Shown here: positions 47,512 to 60,628 of the stretch, piece after piece
How positions within the stretch are numbered: the first letter of the stretch is position 1
Layout of the letters: every line of letters begins with the position of its first letter
From: Davidsoniella eucalypti
Lineage: Eukaryota > Ascomycota > Sordariomycetes > Microascales > Ceratocystidaceae
Length of the DNA stretch: 64,000 nucleotides
Direction: 5' to 3'
NCBI GenBank assembly: GCA_004009845.1
Contig: RMBW01000098.1
Coordinates: 54,512 to 118,511, forward strand
The notes under the pieces: model-generated
Seen by the model: only the letters and a program-made list of their open reading frames with translations
The model's database searches: none
What the model was told of the DNA's origin: nothing
Made by a program: the position numbers and the translations under genes

Positions 47512-50500
47512 TGCGAGGATGGCGATGGAGCGGTCGATAGATAGTACGATATGAAGCACAAGTGATGACCTTTGTTTACAGAGAAGCAGGTCGGCTGCAG
47601 GTGTGAATGGCCAGAGATGCGGCGAGGCTGTAAACGGGTGGATGATGTGGTTTGTTTTGGTGTGCTGGCAATTGATCAGGCTCGTTAATGCCCGATGGAC
47701 GCAGCAAAAACAAACGTAACAGAGAGTTTGCGACGGGCCAGCGAAGCAACAGCAGCAAGAATGGGTGGGAAGACTGTCAACACAGCAGCAAAACAGCAAG
47801 CAGAGAGGAGCGATGGATTGTTGATGTTTACTTTGCGACAGAGCAGATAAAGTCAACAATGGAAGACTTGAATAAACTATAAGTAGCAGAGCTTTGAACT
47901 AGAGAATGGAAACAGTTGTTCTACTGGTTTTTGTAGAATGGAATGACGAGGGTCGAAGAGGAGGCAATGATATAAAGCGAAGCGCAAAGACTGTGAGAAG
48001 AGAAGAAGATCAAGAAGATGAAAAAAATGAGGAAGAGAGAAAAGCAGTGGGTTATTGAAGCTGAAATAGCTCTGAAGCTCGAAGAGAAGAAAAAGAAGAG
48101 GAAGTGCTTGAGTGTGGAATGCAAAGAAACCAGAGCAAAAAATGGAGGGGAAAATGTGCGGTTTTGTGTGAGGAAGGCACGCTGCTCTTTCCTCTTGTTT
48201 CGACCTCTTTTCCCTGGCAGTTCAAGCTCAGCATTGTCGTTCTTTCCTACGCCAACAGGCCATATTTCGGGCTTTCTAGCCACCCAGACTGACCTCATCG
48301 CCCTTTTTCCCCTTCTTTTCGTCTTTCTTCTTTCTTGTTTCCTCGCCAGGCGGTCCGGCAGGCTTTGTTGGGCGCTGCAGAAAAAACACACTGACCTATA
48401 AAATAGAGCTTAAACAGGGAAGCCACTGCCAAATCAGGGATGTCCACCGTGCGGCAGCACAGCTCACAAGGGCAAGCAGAAGGACGACGGCATGAAGACC
48501 CCCAGCAAGTGTCTGTTTGGTGCTCGTTCTCTGCGCCTAGAAAGGACGCTCAGATGGGTGTTCGATGTGTTCGATGGCTGAGAAATGCCATATTGCTAGT
48601 CGCTAATGAATCCAAGACATCCCCTGCCTACGGCTGCCGCACTGTCCACGACGCGCTACGATACGCAGAAACCTACAATACTGACTGACTGAACTGTCTG
48701 TTCTCTGATACGATGGCTTCAAACACGGTTATCGAGTTCGCGCAGATCTCGCCCCCCAGTTCCTCCGAGTGTGGGCTTAAGACCTGGACAATCACAAGCA
48801 TCGCGAAGCTAGGTTTGCTATAAACTAACTGTTCTGCGACGCCTTGAAGCCACAACTGGCATGTAATGATAGAATGATAGATACAGTGGTAGAGAGGATC
48901 GCTCCTGGCTTGCCCTGGCACTAACATAAACAGGCACTTCCTGGCTCCGATCTACAGTGGTCATACTGCTGTAAAGTGCCACTATAGCCCTGGTGATGCC
49001 TTCACTAACTATTTTAACCCATCTGCTATATCGACAAGGCTTCCATTGGCAATGAATGTGCGTGCCTAACGAGCCAGCAAGCCAGCAAGCCGGCTCTCCG
49101 TCGCCTTTAGAAATTACAAATACCGGCTGAAGAAGAGCGACGAACTCCTTCTGCTGACGCATATCGGCAAGCTAATCAAGTTGCATATCATGTCATGTAG
49201 GTAGCTACGTTTTGTCAAATGCCGATACTCCACGGTTACATATGCGTCAGTACGTGGTAATCCGTCCGCTTCATGATGTACTGCATATGTACGTTTTAGT
49301 GACGTGGTGCGGTGTTGTCGCCTGCAACCACCAGCACATCATGGTCTAGACCTCCGTGCCAACCGCTCCGGAGGCAGTCCGGCGTGCGCCTGTTACATCG
49401 GTGACGCCAGAAGGAGGCGCGTATTCGTGGGCAGATATAGCACCTCCACGGCCTAAACAACGACATCATCTATCATGTGCCATGGTGTACAAGCGGAGGC
49501 TTTAGCGACGTGGAATTGAGCGTTGGTGCCGTGTCAGTATCGGCTGTTTGATACGAGCTTAACAGCTCACACATCGTAGCAGACACTTCAGCACCGCAGC
49601 AAATCCAACCTGTGTCATAGTATAGTGGAATCCCAAATGGTGCGCCTGATGTGCTCAACATTGGTTCTCCCGCAGCCCGCTTGCTCCGAGGAAGTCACAT
49701 GTGCTTCACGGCCAATATCGGGCGTAAAGAATGGCCAAGAATATCTGTATATGTGAATTCGGGCAGTGAGAGCACTGTCTTTGCCGTCATCAAGTTACAT
49801 TCTGGCCGTGTCTACGTTTTATCATTCTGATCATTTTTCACTGCCGTCTAATGATTACCGATATAGACGCTCGCCCGACTTGATCGGCCTTGAAGTGGTC
49901 AACGGGGATGACGTGGTTTGGTATGCTGAATTATTCTACTGTCTCGCCCTTGCACTACAGATGCGCATGGATATAAACTTGAGCCTACAAACTAAACAAG
50001 TCCTGGCAGACCACAGTATATATGTACAAGTATAATACAGAAGGTAAAGGGATGTTGGAGTGCAACAGTCAGAAGAGCTGCAGCTTGTACAGATATATCA
50101 TAGCCATTGGATTTGTGCTCTACAATGAGTCCACGGCACCATTAGCTTACAATCTCCATTGTTTCTGCAGCTCTGGTTGGCCATGAAAGCTAAGAATCCT
50201 AGCGTTGCATCCTGGTTCCATTTCCCCCAGTGCAATCATCATTAACTACATGTAGGCTTTAGTTGTGCTATATTCCCTCCATTATTCCGCCATGTTAGAT
50301 TTGTGCTAGCTATTTAATTCATCTTGACTCCATGTTGTAGCTTATATATCCACGAACACGAACTGATCCAATCCACCAACTATTGGCCTGTGCTGTATGT
50401 CTTGTCAAGTCTCACGTCACACTTAGAGCTTCTCGTCTTCGCGACGTGATCTTTGATTAACACCCGGGCTTTCGCGTTTGCTTGAAAAAAGACGCGCAGG

Positions 50501-53416
50501 TCTCAAGGGACACACGCTTCAAACTTGGATGTACACATATAGGTCTGTGCTTGTGGTATATTGTCATAGGATTGACGGCACCCACCTAAAGTGTTCTTTT
50601 CTTTTTTTATACAGCCCATACACCAAACGAAGGGTCTTTCTCTAGGGCTGTGTCTGCAGCGTATTTCACCATGCACCATCTCGTTTTTCGTGCAGTAGTC
50701 CGCCCACTAGCTTCCAGGTTGTTTCATTGGCCATCACATTGCAGGGACCGAAACGGCCTTGGGGTTGATAACTTAATCGTCTAGGAGCAAATGCAACTAA
50801 CTCATCTAGATTGCTTCAAGTTGTCTCAAAAGCTAAATCAAGACCCTGGGACCAACATGGCACTCTAAGTGTTCCACTCTCCACTATAACAATAAGTAGC
50901 TCTAGTGCCTATACTTCTAGTGCCTGTACTAGCTACTCCACTAGATCTTAATTATACCTTGACAATAGGCAGTGAGCGCCTGTATTGCGTTGAACAAAGT
51001 GCCACTAGTCTGGCTTATGTATACAACTACACGCTATAGTGTTGGATTGTGATCTGTCTCACCCATTTTTGGCATCCTTCCGCCACCACTATCACAAACC
51101 GTGGGTTACAAATGAACATATCCACAGGGTGGCCATTACAACCTGACCTCACTGTCATTCCTAGCCTCGCCCTAGAATAGTATTGTTCCGCAGATCCCAT
51201 AATCTTGGTAGCTTCAATAGTAGCCATGTCCCCCACTTCATACGTATATATCAAATAACAAGAGGGATACGATACGGATATGTTGGAGAGTGCAGATTGG
51301 GGCTTAAACTTTCACTTGACGCGATTGATGGAAGGTTGGTTTCTAGTTGTACTACTACAGCAGAGTCAATTTCACATCCACGGCGCACAAACGGTACATA
51401 GGCTAACCATATTAGATTGTGCTATACTGCTCTCTACTGGTCTGGCTGGTAAAGTATATACTTGAGAGGATGCGACCATGCATTAGCCGATGTACAGTAG
51501 GCTGTAAGAACCGGTCATTCTGGAGCAATAGTCTGCACTGATTTGATATCGGATTGTCAGCCAGTTGGAACCCTGCACCAGATGACCGAAAGGCGGTGAG
51601 CATGAGCAGGTAATGGGCCTCAAATCTTACTACCTAGGTCCCAAGTTAACGAACTTCTATAAATGTCGATATCCGTGGTAATCGAGTACCGGGTGGCAAG
51701 TTTTGTGTATAGCTGAATGTACGGAGTTATGGGATTCGATACATTGCTTGACTCGCTTACATCATTACAAGATAAGAAGTGATCTTGACCTCTTGTAGCC
51801 TAGAGCCTACACGGTAACTTTTAGGTTAGGTACAAGAAACATGTCAAGAACCGCCAACATGAGTATAAAGCAGTATGAATTGTAAGCAAGGTATAGGGCT
51901 TTTAATAGCTAATACTCAATGTCGTGGCTAGTAGTTAATCTAGCTATAAAGAAAAAAAGTGTCAAATTCAACCAAGTTTAAGTCCAAGATCAAGACGCAG
52001 AAAATACTACAGACAAAGATGACTACATGTACAAGTAGGAAGGGTTTCGTTATAAACAGTAGTAGGGGCTATAGTGGAAACTACTGTAGAAACTATATAT
52101 CGTAGAGACAGTAACTAGCAGGTGTATAGACTGTAGAAATATAGAAAAGGAATAAGGACCCTTTTGACTCTAAAGATGTTTGAATCCACTATTTTATTCT
52201 GGAATTAACTTACTTATTCGTGGTGAATTTCATTCATAATATTGAGATGGGAGAGAAAAGTAGCATAATAATATCTCAACTTATATAAATTATAACAGGA
52301 GCGAGGACTTGTGCTCATAAGATATGTGTGAGACAGTTCTTTTCATCTTCCCAGCCATCGCTATTCAGGACATGATAGCTTTGCCGCCCAGCTCGCCACC
52401 ACAGAACGGCATATATGCGCAGTTTGCTCCGTTCCGACTTGAGTAACGTATTGCATAAACTATAGTACGACTTGGCCATGGTTGCAACTACATATGATAT
52501 GATGTCCCAGTAAGTTTGCAAACAAAATACACATAACTATGTATGTGTGTAAGTACTTAGTCTCGATTTCTACTTGTCGTTCTTGTCCCGCCCAGCTTCT
52601 CATAATCACTCAATATATGTATGTAAGACCACCCCAGCCTTCGTGCTTCGTATGTTGAAATTAGTGCATGTAATATTCCGCCCAGTTCCTTCTTACCTGA
52701 CGCCCACATCGAATGGCACCAATACTAACCACAATTTAGACGTGAAAACTTGACATCTTCATTCCCATTGGACCTGCCTCTTGTTATAATTCGTATTACA
52801 CCACATACATGTGGAGGTTCCGCAAAAAAGGAAGTTCCTTTTTAAGAAGTGGCGTTAAGCCTACTTACAGTAAGAGTTGTGTGTAAAATCCGTTTAGTAG
52901 TCGCTCGCATTTAGCCATGTTTGATTGTATCAGCACTGTTAAATCGGTATATGTAGCGTTGAAGCAGAAGGTATATTCATCCAGCGATATACGGTCTAAG
53001 TACATAGATAGTGCTGTAGTTCGTGTTCATCATGAAAGGGCAACAAGATCGACAAAAGGTGATATAAAATAGGAAAACGAAAAGAAACAAACAAGCAGGG
53101 AAAAAACACAAAGACAGCTTGGGTATCGACCGTTCCAATCATGAGATGGACACGCAAAAGATACAAAACAGGAGTCGCCTACGAGAGACTGGAACTTCCA
53201 TGTCCACCTACTCATTCATATAGAGTAGGTGATTCCCATTACGGGAGTTAAGCCCTTGATAAAGGACTATAGTTGTTCGAAACATCTACAAGTTAGAGTT
53301 ACAGCCAGGTATCTACAGATTGTAAGATGTAACTACGACTAGCATCAAACTTAACTGGTGTTGATAGATCGTTCATCAAGCTAAAGTTTATGAGTAGTTC
53401 ACGACAATGTTCTACT
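47512..53416. other. Second gene-poor region
   Basis: About 5.9 kb. It begins with the KEN-box gene promoter, and near 47.9-48.4 kb has a purine-rich plus strand (GAAGAAGA-like runs) that produces spurious Lys/Glu and Phe/Ser frames. Beyond 48.7 kb only short frames occur, including a small tandem CCAGCAAG at 49074-49092. I found no recognisable coding, tRNA or transposon remnant. Confidence 0.55.
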
Positions 53417-55252
53417 TTAAAACTCGCCCTCGCCACTGCTGCCGACCATATTTGCGGTCCAGAGACCAACAAGACCCCACCAGTTGACCTTCCAACCACG
53501 CCACAGACCTTCCAGGCCTTGGCCCTTCAGATAGACGGTCTCGGCAATCTTTGTACGGCTGCTTCTCTTTGACCGGACAGGTGAAGGGGATTTGGGAACG
53601 GTGGGTTCGATGGTACGCATGCCCTCCTCGGCGGCGATGTGGTACATAGTTCCGAACACGCCGTTGTAACGGCCAACAGGGACAATAGTCTCCAAAGCAT
53701 TTCCTTCAGGATCCGCAGCATGGATATACTCAGGTGACGAGATGACGCTGATTTGAGCACGGCGCAACACAGTCTCGATAGGTAGTTTGATGAAGATAGA
53801 GGTAGCGCTAGCACAGAACTTGACAAAGGCGTAAGTCATGGGCGATTGCTCTGCGTCGATACGGAACTGAGTCCGGAGGGCAAGCGGAGTTGATACGGTG
53901 AGAAGAGGGTTCACCAGCGAATGAAGCATGGTGGGAATGAGTAGAAGAGGAGGGCAGACGTAGCTAGGCAACGACCGCAACACCGAGAAAGTTCGTCTGG
54001 GACCTTTAGATGAAGGTGTGATCAGGAGTCTACGTTGATATCACGTGTTAGCTACCCGAATCGGGAAGTATACTTGGGCTCTGCGGGGTCTAGCTCTAAT
54101 AGAGCTATTAGCTATCTTGAGTTGCATGCATGTCTTTCTTACCTTGTGCGGACTAGATCCAACGGGCACAAGATCAGGCCCGTAGCAACAGCGGCAGCCG
54201 CCGCTACGCAAAGAGAAGCCCACGGGTACGGCGATGCAATTCCCACCAACTTATCGATATCGTCCTTGACACCTATATCAGGGACATTGAAGATGGCACT
54301 AAGGAAGCTCCGCGACCAGTTCTCCAGCAAGGACTGAAGCACGTTGTAGACAAAGGTTGAGTTTGAACCCTTCCATACCCCCCAGGCGCCCTCCTTGGAC
54401 CACAACTGGCCAATGACTTCATTTATCGAGTTGGGCTTTGTGAGGACAAGTTGATGCGTAGGTAGGACCGGTGGAGCAGCCTTGGGCGGCGGTGGTGCGG
54501 ACTCTTCTTCGGCAAAGGGGTCGAGTTCATTGCGGCTGCTATGTTGAGAAAACGGGTTGTTCGGGTCTTCGAAACCAGAGGCAAAGTAGCTTGGTTCCTC
54601 CCCGTCAGATTCGCCCTCGCCAAACTATGAGAGAAGTGCATGTTAGACGCATGTATATAAGAGATGCATGTTGGGATGCTTTAACCCCTGCTAATGCTTG
54701 TTTTGACTATTCTATCGAAAGATGGATCAGGCAAGGCATAGAAGATACAATAGAAGCATGCTGTAAGGTAATGGGGTATCAGGGAAAATAACATACACCG
54801 AAGCCACCTTCTGAGTAGCTGCTTGTTGAACGCTGCTTCTTGGGAGTCTCAAATAGAGGCTCAACCGTTTGTACCTCCTCCGGATCCTCGCACGTGCGGA
54901 CTTGAAGAAGCACCTTTGCAACTTCAAAAGGCTGAGACATGAGCACAGAGGTGTACTTCCACATCATATCATCCAGCAGCTCGCGCGCTGTGTTCATCAC
55001 AGAAGGCGACGGCTCGTTGATGTAGTCCTTATAGTCCAGATCAGAGAACATATCACGAGCCTTGGACGAGTACCGTCCGGCCGCCGCCGAAGCAGCTGCT
55101 GCCGAAGATGGGCTCTTGGCGGCTACAGTCGTGATGTTGGCAGCAACGCCGTGGGTCACACTAACTGCGACTCCGGGCTGCTCTGCAAGACTGGGTGGGA
55201 TATAATAAGGACGAAGTGGGTTTACACCCTCGCGATACGACGGGGTAGCCAT
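53417..55252 (-). CDS. ugo1: Mitochondrial outer-membrane fusion protein Ugo1
   Basis: Exons 55252-54797, 54624-54143 and 54029-53417 (introns 172 and 113 bp) encode 516 residues. The N-terminus reads REGVNPLRPYYIPPSL, a Ugo1 signature. It is followed by a degenerate mitochondrial-carrier repeat (SQPFEVAKVLLQVR), a disordered acidic insert, a second carrier-like repeat (GQLWSKEGAWGVWKGSNSTF) and a third with the Px(D/E)xxR motif (CPLDLVRTR) split by intron 2. Ugo1 is a modified carrier-fold protein of the outer membrane that links Fzo1 and Mgm1 during fusion. The spacing and partly lost PxDxxR motifs fit this family rather than a transporter. The donor GTATGT was preferred over the overlapping GTGTAT because only it keeps frame. 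Confidence 0.92.
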
Positions 55253-55774
55253 GGTTCTCTGTTTGCTATGTTGATTGCTATATAGCTTCGGAAAAATATA
55301 TTTCTTGATGTTGTTGTACGGCGATGAAGCTGGGAAAAAGCAGGCAGAAATCAGGTCCAAACTCCTTCTTCACATGAAAGCTTAAAGGATCGAATTTCAA
55401 GAGCGGGAGCCCAAAAATATCAGGCAGAGAAAAGTTAAGGCTCGGCTGGGGTCGAAAAATTGAGAGCTTGCTTCCATCCTTCCTGCATTTCAATGTATCA
55501 TGCGTAGTCGTCATTTTAGGTTGGTGGCTGACTTAGTGGGGTATGTTAGGGTTACATAGGGTTACTGTTTACATATTCTTCCTGATTAGGTAGTGGATGC
55601 TAATATCAGATTAAAAGCGAAATGCTTTGCACTGTCTTCTTCTTTTGAATAACGCATTCTTTCTGCCACTTCATTTATTTACTCATATACTTGTAAACCG
55701 GCAACTGGAGAGACCAACAAATTATGTAGCAGGGCGTGCCACAACTGTGCATTTTACGTGCGTGACAGAAACTA
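55253..55774. other. Intergenic region upstream of ugo1
   Basis: About 520 bp with the ugo1 promoter. No gene seen. The left boundary of the adjacent transposon relic may lie here, but I found no clear terminal inverted repeat. Confidence 0.5.
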
Positions 55775-57011
55775 TTGAAGCGTCTAAGAGAACATGCCGC
55801 AAATCTTCTATATAATGTTGCTTGTCAGTGGAAAGGCACTGTATTTGCTACCGCCCAATACAGAGGAAAATGGCTGTTTTCTTGCACTTCTATCCGCTCG
55901 AATCATGGTACCTTTACAGTTGCTTCTACGGTTGCCACTTCGATGCCTTCCCATTATCATCTTACAAATGCTATGAAGAGTCTTATTTGAGATATGACTG
56001 AAGCTTCTAATATCAAGCCTAGTGAGATTTTACCCATATTGAGGTCCAGCTTCCCAAGGGTTATCAACAGCTACAAGGCTATACTCTGACTCAATATACT
56101 GTTACAATTAGCTATCCAAAACATCTTCCATGACCTGAAATTCCAAGGCGGAGAAAATAATAGGCATGTTTCTCGCACTTCTAGGCTAGCTTTCTACTTG
56201 GATGAAGTTTCACACCAAGTTGTGTCTATGCGCTGTCAGCACAGGACTACCAAGACTGACATGCCAATGTTAGTTGTGCCAATATTCTATAGCTTGGTTA
56301 CGGGTGAAAACACTGAGGAATACGAGTGGGTGATTCAATGTGTCAACAAAGTGCTACAGCGTCGTAACATCCTACATCTGTGGTCATGGCAGAACTTGAT
56401 TATGGCTTGAAGGATGTGCTTGAAAGTTACATGCCGACTGCAACGCAGCAAATCTGTCTTCACCACGTGAATTCGATTGCTACGTACAGCATCAGAGCGA
56501 AGTGGAAGAAGCTTGCACAAGACGATGAAGTTGTTGAACCCGCCGGCAGTGCTAGCTTGCCTGGCCGTCTTGAACCAGTGACTTTAGTTTCACTGGTGGA
56601 CGAGATACCACTACCTAAACATGTATTCTTTGATCTTTGGGAAGATATGGCTTATTCAACGTCTGAAGAGCAGCTCAATGAAGCTTAGAATCGACTCAAA
56701 TCCGAGTTTAGTCGGCAACAGATCGTCTCGGCTACCTCGAATCGGAGTTTCGGCCTGTACGGCAACAGTGGGATAGCTGCTATATCAGCGACTACAGAAA
56801 TTACGGTCAAACATCCACCCCTTCCCGGGATGTCATGATTCGAGACTTGAAGTCTTATTCGGTTTCTGATACTAGCGATTTGAAGCAGTCTCTTGAGGGC
56901 ACTCAAAGTATTGTACGGAATAAAATCGACAATTATCTTATCGTTACTGGAACGCAGCACAGTAAGTACCGGGGCGGTGTATATTTCTTTCGAATGGTTA
57001 GGAAGGCTTAA
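55775..57011 (+). pseudogene. Decayed MULE (Mutator-like) transposase
   Basis: Three consecutive plus-strand frames together read like a FAR1/MULE transposase. Frame 1 (55775-56375, in-frame TGA at 55988 and 56087) has a CQWKG zinc-finger-like start, SNHGT, NIKPSEILPILRSSFPR and the catalytic-core region YLDEVSHQVVS...GENTEEYEW. Frame 2 (56380-56688) has ELDYGLKDVLESYMPTATQQ and CLHHVNS, matching the family's second acidic region and its CxxH-x-x-N-like segment. Frame 3 (56733-57011) has FRPVRQQWDSCYISDYRNYG and SRDVMIRDLKSY, the conserved region after the catalytic core. Two stops and two frameshifts make it inactive. Related-looking sequence may continue to about 57.2 kb. Terminal repeats were not identified. 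Confidence 0.75.
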
Positions 57012-58359
57012 CTGTGAAGTTTCGCGTAGCGGTGTTGATCTTCTAGTCAGCTAACACCGTCAAATCGATCCATGACAACCACTGGAATCGACACAATCTT
57101 CTAGCGGATCGCCACAGCCTTATTCTTGTCGGTTTTGTGCATAGGCTGACATTCCCTGTGACGAAGAGATTCAAAGAAAGGGAGTGCTCGCAAAAGCTGA
57201 CATTGACCGTTACTATTGGATTACAGATGCGTTGGATGATACAAGACAATGCTACAGATAACCCCTTTCTTCGAATTATTGAGCTAAAAGTTGTCACTAT
57301 GCACCATGTTTATAATATAGTTTAATGTCCCTCTTTATACTTCCAATACGAATCATTCTTACTTTGGCTCTCTATTGTGAATCTCGTATTGATATTCTTT
57401 TCTGTGATAAAGTTTTCTATGATGTTTTATTAGTTGTCCTGCCTCATCACTCTTTATTGATTGGCTTAGTCTACGACATAGCAAATCGTGATAAATAGCA
57501 TAGGGGGCCTAGGAGACTGCAGGAGCTTATAACTTACAGAGATACAGTTTAGTTGAATTACACAACCTTGTTCTCAAGGCAGCAAGAAAAGGCGGTGTCT
57601 CAGATAGGCTTGGTTATAATGAATGTAGTATTTCTCAATAAAGGGTCCCTCACCTCAAATCAAGCTATAGATGGTACCACACACAAGTCATTGTTAATCA
57701 TTCTTTAAGACGGCATTTGATATGTAGATGCATGGGGCTTTTTTTTTGATGACCTAGAAGTGCGTCGTTCCAGGATGTTGGTAGCTGAACAACATCCATC
57801 TCACATAATTACGTGCATCAGTATTTCTTTTGATGCGGTTAGGGCTAGCAAATCCAGCTACGACTGTATCAAGTCTGCAGACTTATCTTAACGCCGTTGG
57901 GGAAGATTGGCTTGAAGGTTGTGGATAAAATCGGGTTTAGGGTTAAGTTTGTCGGCTCTAGAATGTCAGATCAAATCAAGTGATCTGTGATTGGCTGGAG
58001 TGAGGTCCAATCTCTAAGTAATCCAAGCATATTTTTTCCACATCGTTTAATCGATTTTGAGAAGTGGTAAGGTGATGACTTTTTTAAGTCTCTTTTGCTG
58101 GTAGTTTCTTGTTTTTCAGCAGCTATTGCCAGGAGCTGGATTTCGCAAGGCTGTTGGTCTTTTGTTGCAACCCGGAATACCTAATCTTCATACTTTTCAT
58201 CCGATCTTCATTGATATATAAACCTGACTGACTGCGGGAACATCCAGTCATAACTTTGTTTTCATTCCTTTCCGTCATCACCATTCATTGTCTCGATATA
58301 ACACCCAAAGTCAAACTCCGACACTATCCCCGACCTTGAACATCGACACAACCCTCAAC
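57012..58359. other. Intergenic region between transposase relic and ferredoxin gene
   Basis: About 1.35 kb. The left part may be more of the decayed transposon. The last 150 bases are a pyrimidine-rich leader for the ferredoxin gene. No other gene seen. Confidence 0.5.
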
Positions 58360-59022
58360 ATGGCCACTTCCCGCACTTTGTTCTCCGGCATCACCCGGAT
58401 ATCTACTTCTTCGGTTCCCCGCCTGATGGCCAGACGAACATTGCGTCTGTACACCCCAGCTTTCCGTTCGGCGCAGGCCATTAATCCGCAATTGGTATCT
58501 GCAGCATTTTCGACTACGGCCAAGAAGCTACACGGCCACATCCACAAGCCAAAGCCTGGCGAGGAGTATGTTGGACCATAGTTCCTGCTACCTGTATCTA
58601 TCTAGGCCAATCCTGACTGTTCTTTAGACTGCACATCACTTTCATCGACAAAGAGGGTGTTGAGCATCCATTTGAGGTTGCAGAGGGCGACAACTTGCTT
58701 GACATCGCTCAAGCGAATGACCTCGAGATGGAGGGTGAGTTTATCACCATATAAAACTACTCACTACATATACTAACTACGAAAAGGTGCCTGTGGTGGC
58801 TCATGTGCATGCTCGACATGCCATGTCATTGTGCTAGACGAAGCACTGTACGACAACATCCCTGAACCCGACGACGACGAGAACGACATGCTGGATCTCG
58901 CATTTGGCTTGACGGAGACTAGCCGTCTGGGATGCCAAGTGACCATGAGCAAGAAGCTCGATGGTATCAAGGTCAGACTACCAACTATGTCCAGAAACCT
59001 ACAAGCTAGTGACTTCAGCTAG
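58360..59022 (+). CDS. YAH1: Mitochondrial [2Fe-2S] ferredoxin (Yah1/adrenodoxin type)
   Basis: Three exons, 58360-58565, 58628-58734 and 58787-59022 (introns 62 and 52 bp, the second with a TACTAAC box), encode 182 residues. A mitochondrial presequence of about 60 residues (Arg/Ser-rich) precedes the ferredoxin fold, which starts LHITFIDKEG. The cluster ligands are C107, C113 and C116 (CGGSCACSTC; CX5CX2C) and C154 (LGCQ), with an extra Cys at 111. The acidic helix (PDDDENDMLDLA) binds the reductase and partners. In fungi Yah1 supplies electrons for Fe-S cluster assembly, haem A and coenzyme Q synthesis in the matrix. It ends LPTMSRNLQASDFS, a normal C-terminus. Confidence 0.96.
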
Positions 59023-59629
59023 GCTCTGGCATAGGAATATGGTGTACTGGCCAATTGGCAATTAGTTACAACACAAAGCTAGTGTTTGTACCGAGCTGCA
59101 CCGAAATGTACACTCGTCATGCTTTATATCTTCCGTGCACCGAATGGCCGGCAAAGTTTCATCTCACTTTAGTCGGACATTGCTGGTACACATGTACTAT
59201 TATTTTTATTTTTAGAGACGATTCTGGGATGTTTATATGCTATTAAGCGGCGTTATTTGGGATAAAATATAGGAGTTAATCAAGGACAACCATAAAGAGC
59301 ACACCCACTATCACAAGATTCGATTCCTAAGCAAACTGTGGCAAGTGTGGATATCAGATCAAGGGAATAGTTGGAAGAGATATATGTGAAAATGGATGCT
59401 GATATGCAGTGAGTTTTTATGTGTATCAAGCCCGATTCTATATGAACCAAAAAAAAAAAAAAACAAGACAAATAATACAGAGTATAAAAGTTTAACTCAT
59501 ACAAATGACCCCAAAACAATGCCTGCGAACTTTTGCAAACAAGAACCGTAGCACAATATGTAACCCGTACTCTCAATATATCCGATATCGGTGATAGATA
59601 CCAGATATGTGACTTATGATATGCTAGCC
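59023..59629. other. Convergent 3' intergenic region
   Basis: About 610 bp between the 3' ends of the ferredoxin and Rrp15 genes, with a 13-A run at 59450-59462. No gene seen. Confidence 0.6.
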
Positions 59630-60628
59630 TTATGCTTCTTCGATTGGGCCCTTCTTGAGACCTCCGCCTCCGGAAGCAATCAGATCTAGGAAGCCTTTCT
59701 TGGTCATTTCTTGTACCTTGGCTTCTCTCTTGGCCATACCCAGCATACCCTCCTTGCGAGTCTCCTTGTGAGCTTCAGATGCGCGAACTTGAGCAGCACG
59801 GACGGCGTTGAACAGCTTGATAACACCGCGCTGCGCAACCTTTCGTAGCTTACGCTCCTCTTCCATCGACTTGCTAGCCGAGAGCGTCACATTAGGCATG
59901 CCCGTAACCGACGGCTCCAAAACATCCTTGACACGGCCCTTTTCCAACGCAATGCGCTTCTCCTCCTTCATCTGGCGCTTTGCCTTGGCTTCGAGCGAGG
60001 AATCGACGACGGATTGTGATGCCTTGAGCGCATCGGTGCTCCGCGATAGCATGGGGTCCGCGCGCTTGGCGATGGAGAGTTTTGTAGATAGAATTTTAGA
60101 CATGGACGTGGCGAAGGCGTTAGGATCGTTTCTTTTGGATTTGCCTTTTTGCTTGGCTGCGGGACCCTCAAGTCCGGTGATATCGTCTTCGTCGTCCTCA
60201 TCGTCGTCGTCTTCATCGTCCATATCCGCAAGCGCATCCTCATCAAACTCGTCATTATCTAGCATGTCGTCATCTTCGTCATTGTCTTCGCTATTATTGC
60301 CGTCTGCGCTAGGCTCGGTATCGGTGGTCTTGGTGGTGAACTTGACGTTCTTCTTGGTTTTTTCGGTTGTCTTTTCGGTTGTCTCTTCTTGTTCCTCCTC
60401 GTTGCTAGAGGCCTCCTCTTTATCGGAAGTGCCTGCATCGGTAATGGCGTTCAAGATGTCTTCGTTGTCGGAGTCGGCAAGGTCAACGGCAGCAAAATCA
60501 TCATTATCAGACTCTTCGCTGCTGCTGTGGTAGTTGGTCTGTTTGCGGAACACCTTCTTGACCTTCTTGCGAGGACGTACGGCGTCATTTCCGCGCGCAC
60601 GTTTCTTAGCAGCTCCAGGGCCAGCCAT
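59630..60628 (-). CDS. RRP15: Ribosomal RNA-processing protein 15 (Rrp15)
   Basis: A single exon of 332 residues. The N-terminal 160 residues alternate basic (KKRARGND, RPRKKVKKVFRK) and strongly acidic stretches, as in many nucleolar proteins. The Rrp15 domain follows (about 165-300): NDPNAFATSMSKILSTKLS, then RADPMLSR, EKRIALEKGRVKDV, and EEERKLRKVAQRGVIKLFNA. Yeast Rrp15 is needed for early pre-60S rRNA processing (27S and 7S maturation) in the nucleolus. The size matches the family. It is convergent with YAH1. Confidence 0.92.
   Translation of the reverse strand: MAGPGAAKKRARGNDAVRPRKKVKKVFRKQTNYHSSSEESDNDDFAAVDLADSDNEDILNAITDAGTSDKEEASSNEEEQEETTEKTTEKTKKNVKFTTKTTDTEPSADGNNSEDNDEDDDMLDNDEFDEDALADMDDEDDDDEDDEDDITGLEGPAAKQKGKSKRNDPNAFATSMSKILSTKLSIAKRADPMLSRSTDALKASQSVVDSSLEAKAKRQMKEEKRIALEKGRVKDVLEPSVTGMPNVTLSASKSMEEERKLRKVAQRGVIKLFNAVRAAQVRASEAHKETRKEGMLGMAKREAKVQEMTKKGFLDLIASGGGGLKKGPIEEA

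Noticed and set aside
47921..48401. Lys/Glu-rich and Phe/Ser-rich frames on opposite strands
   Set aside because: Generated by a purine-rich strand in the promoter area; the two strands mirror each other and neither has a domain.
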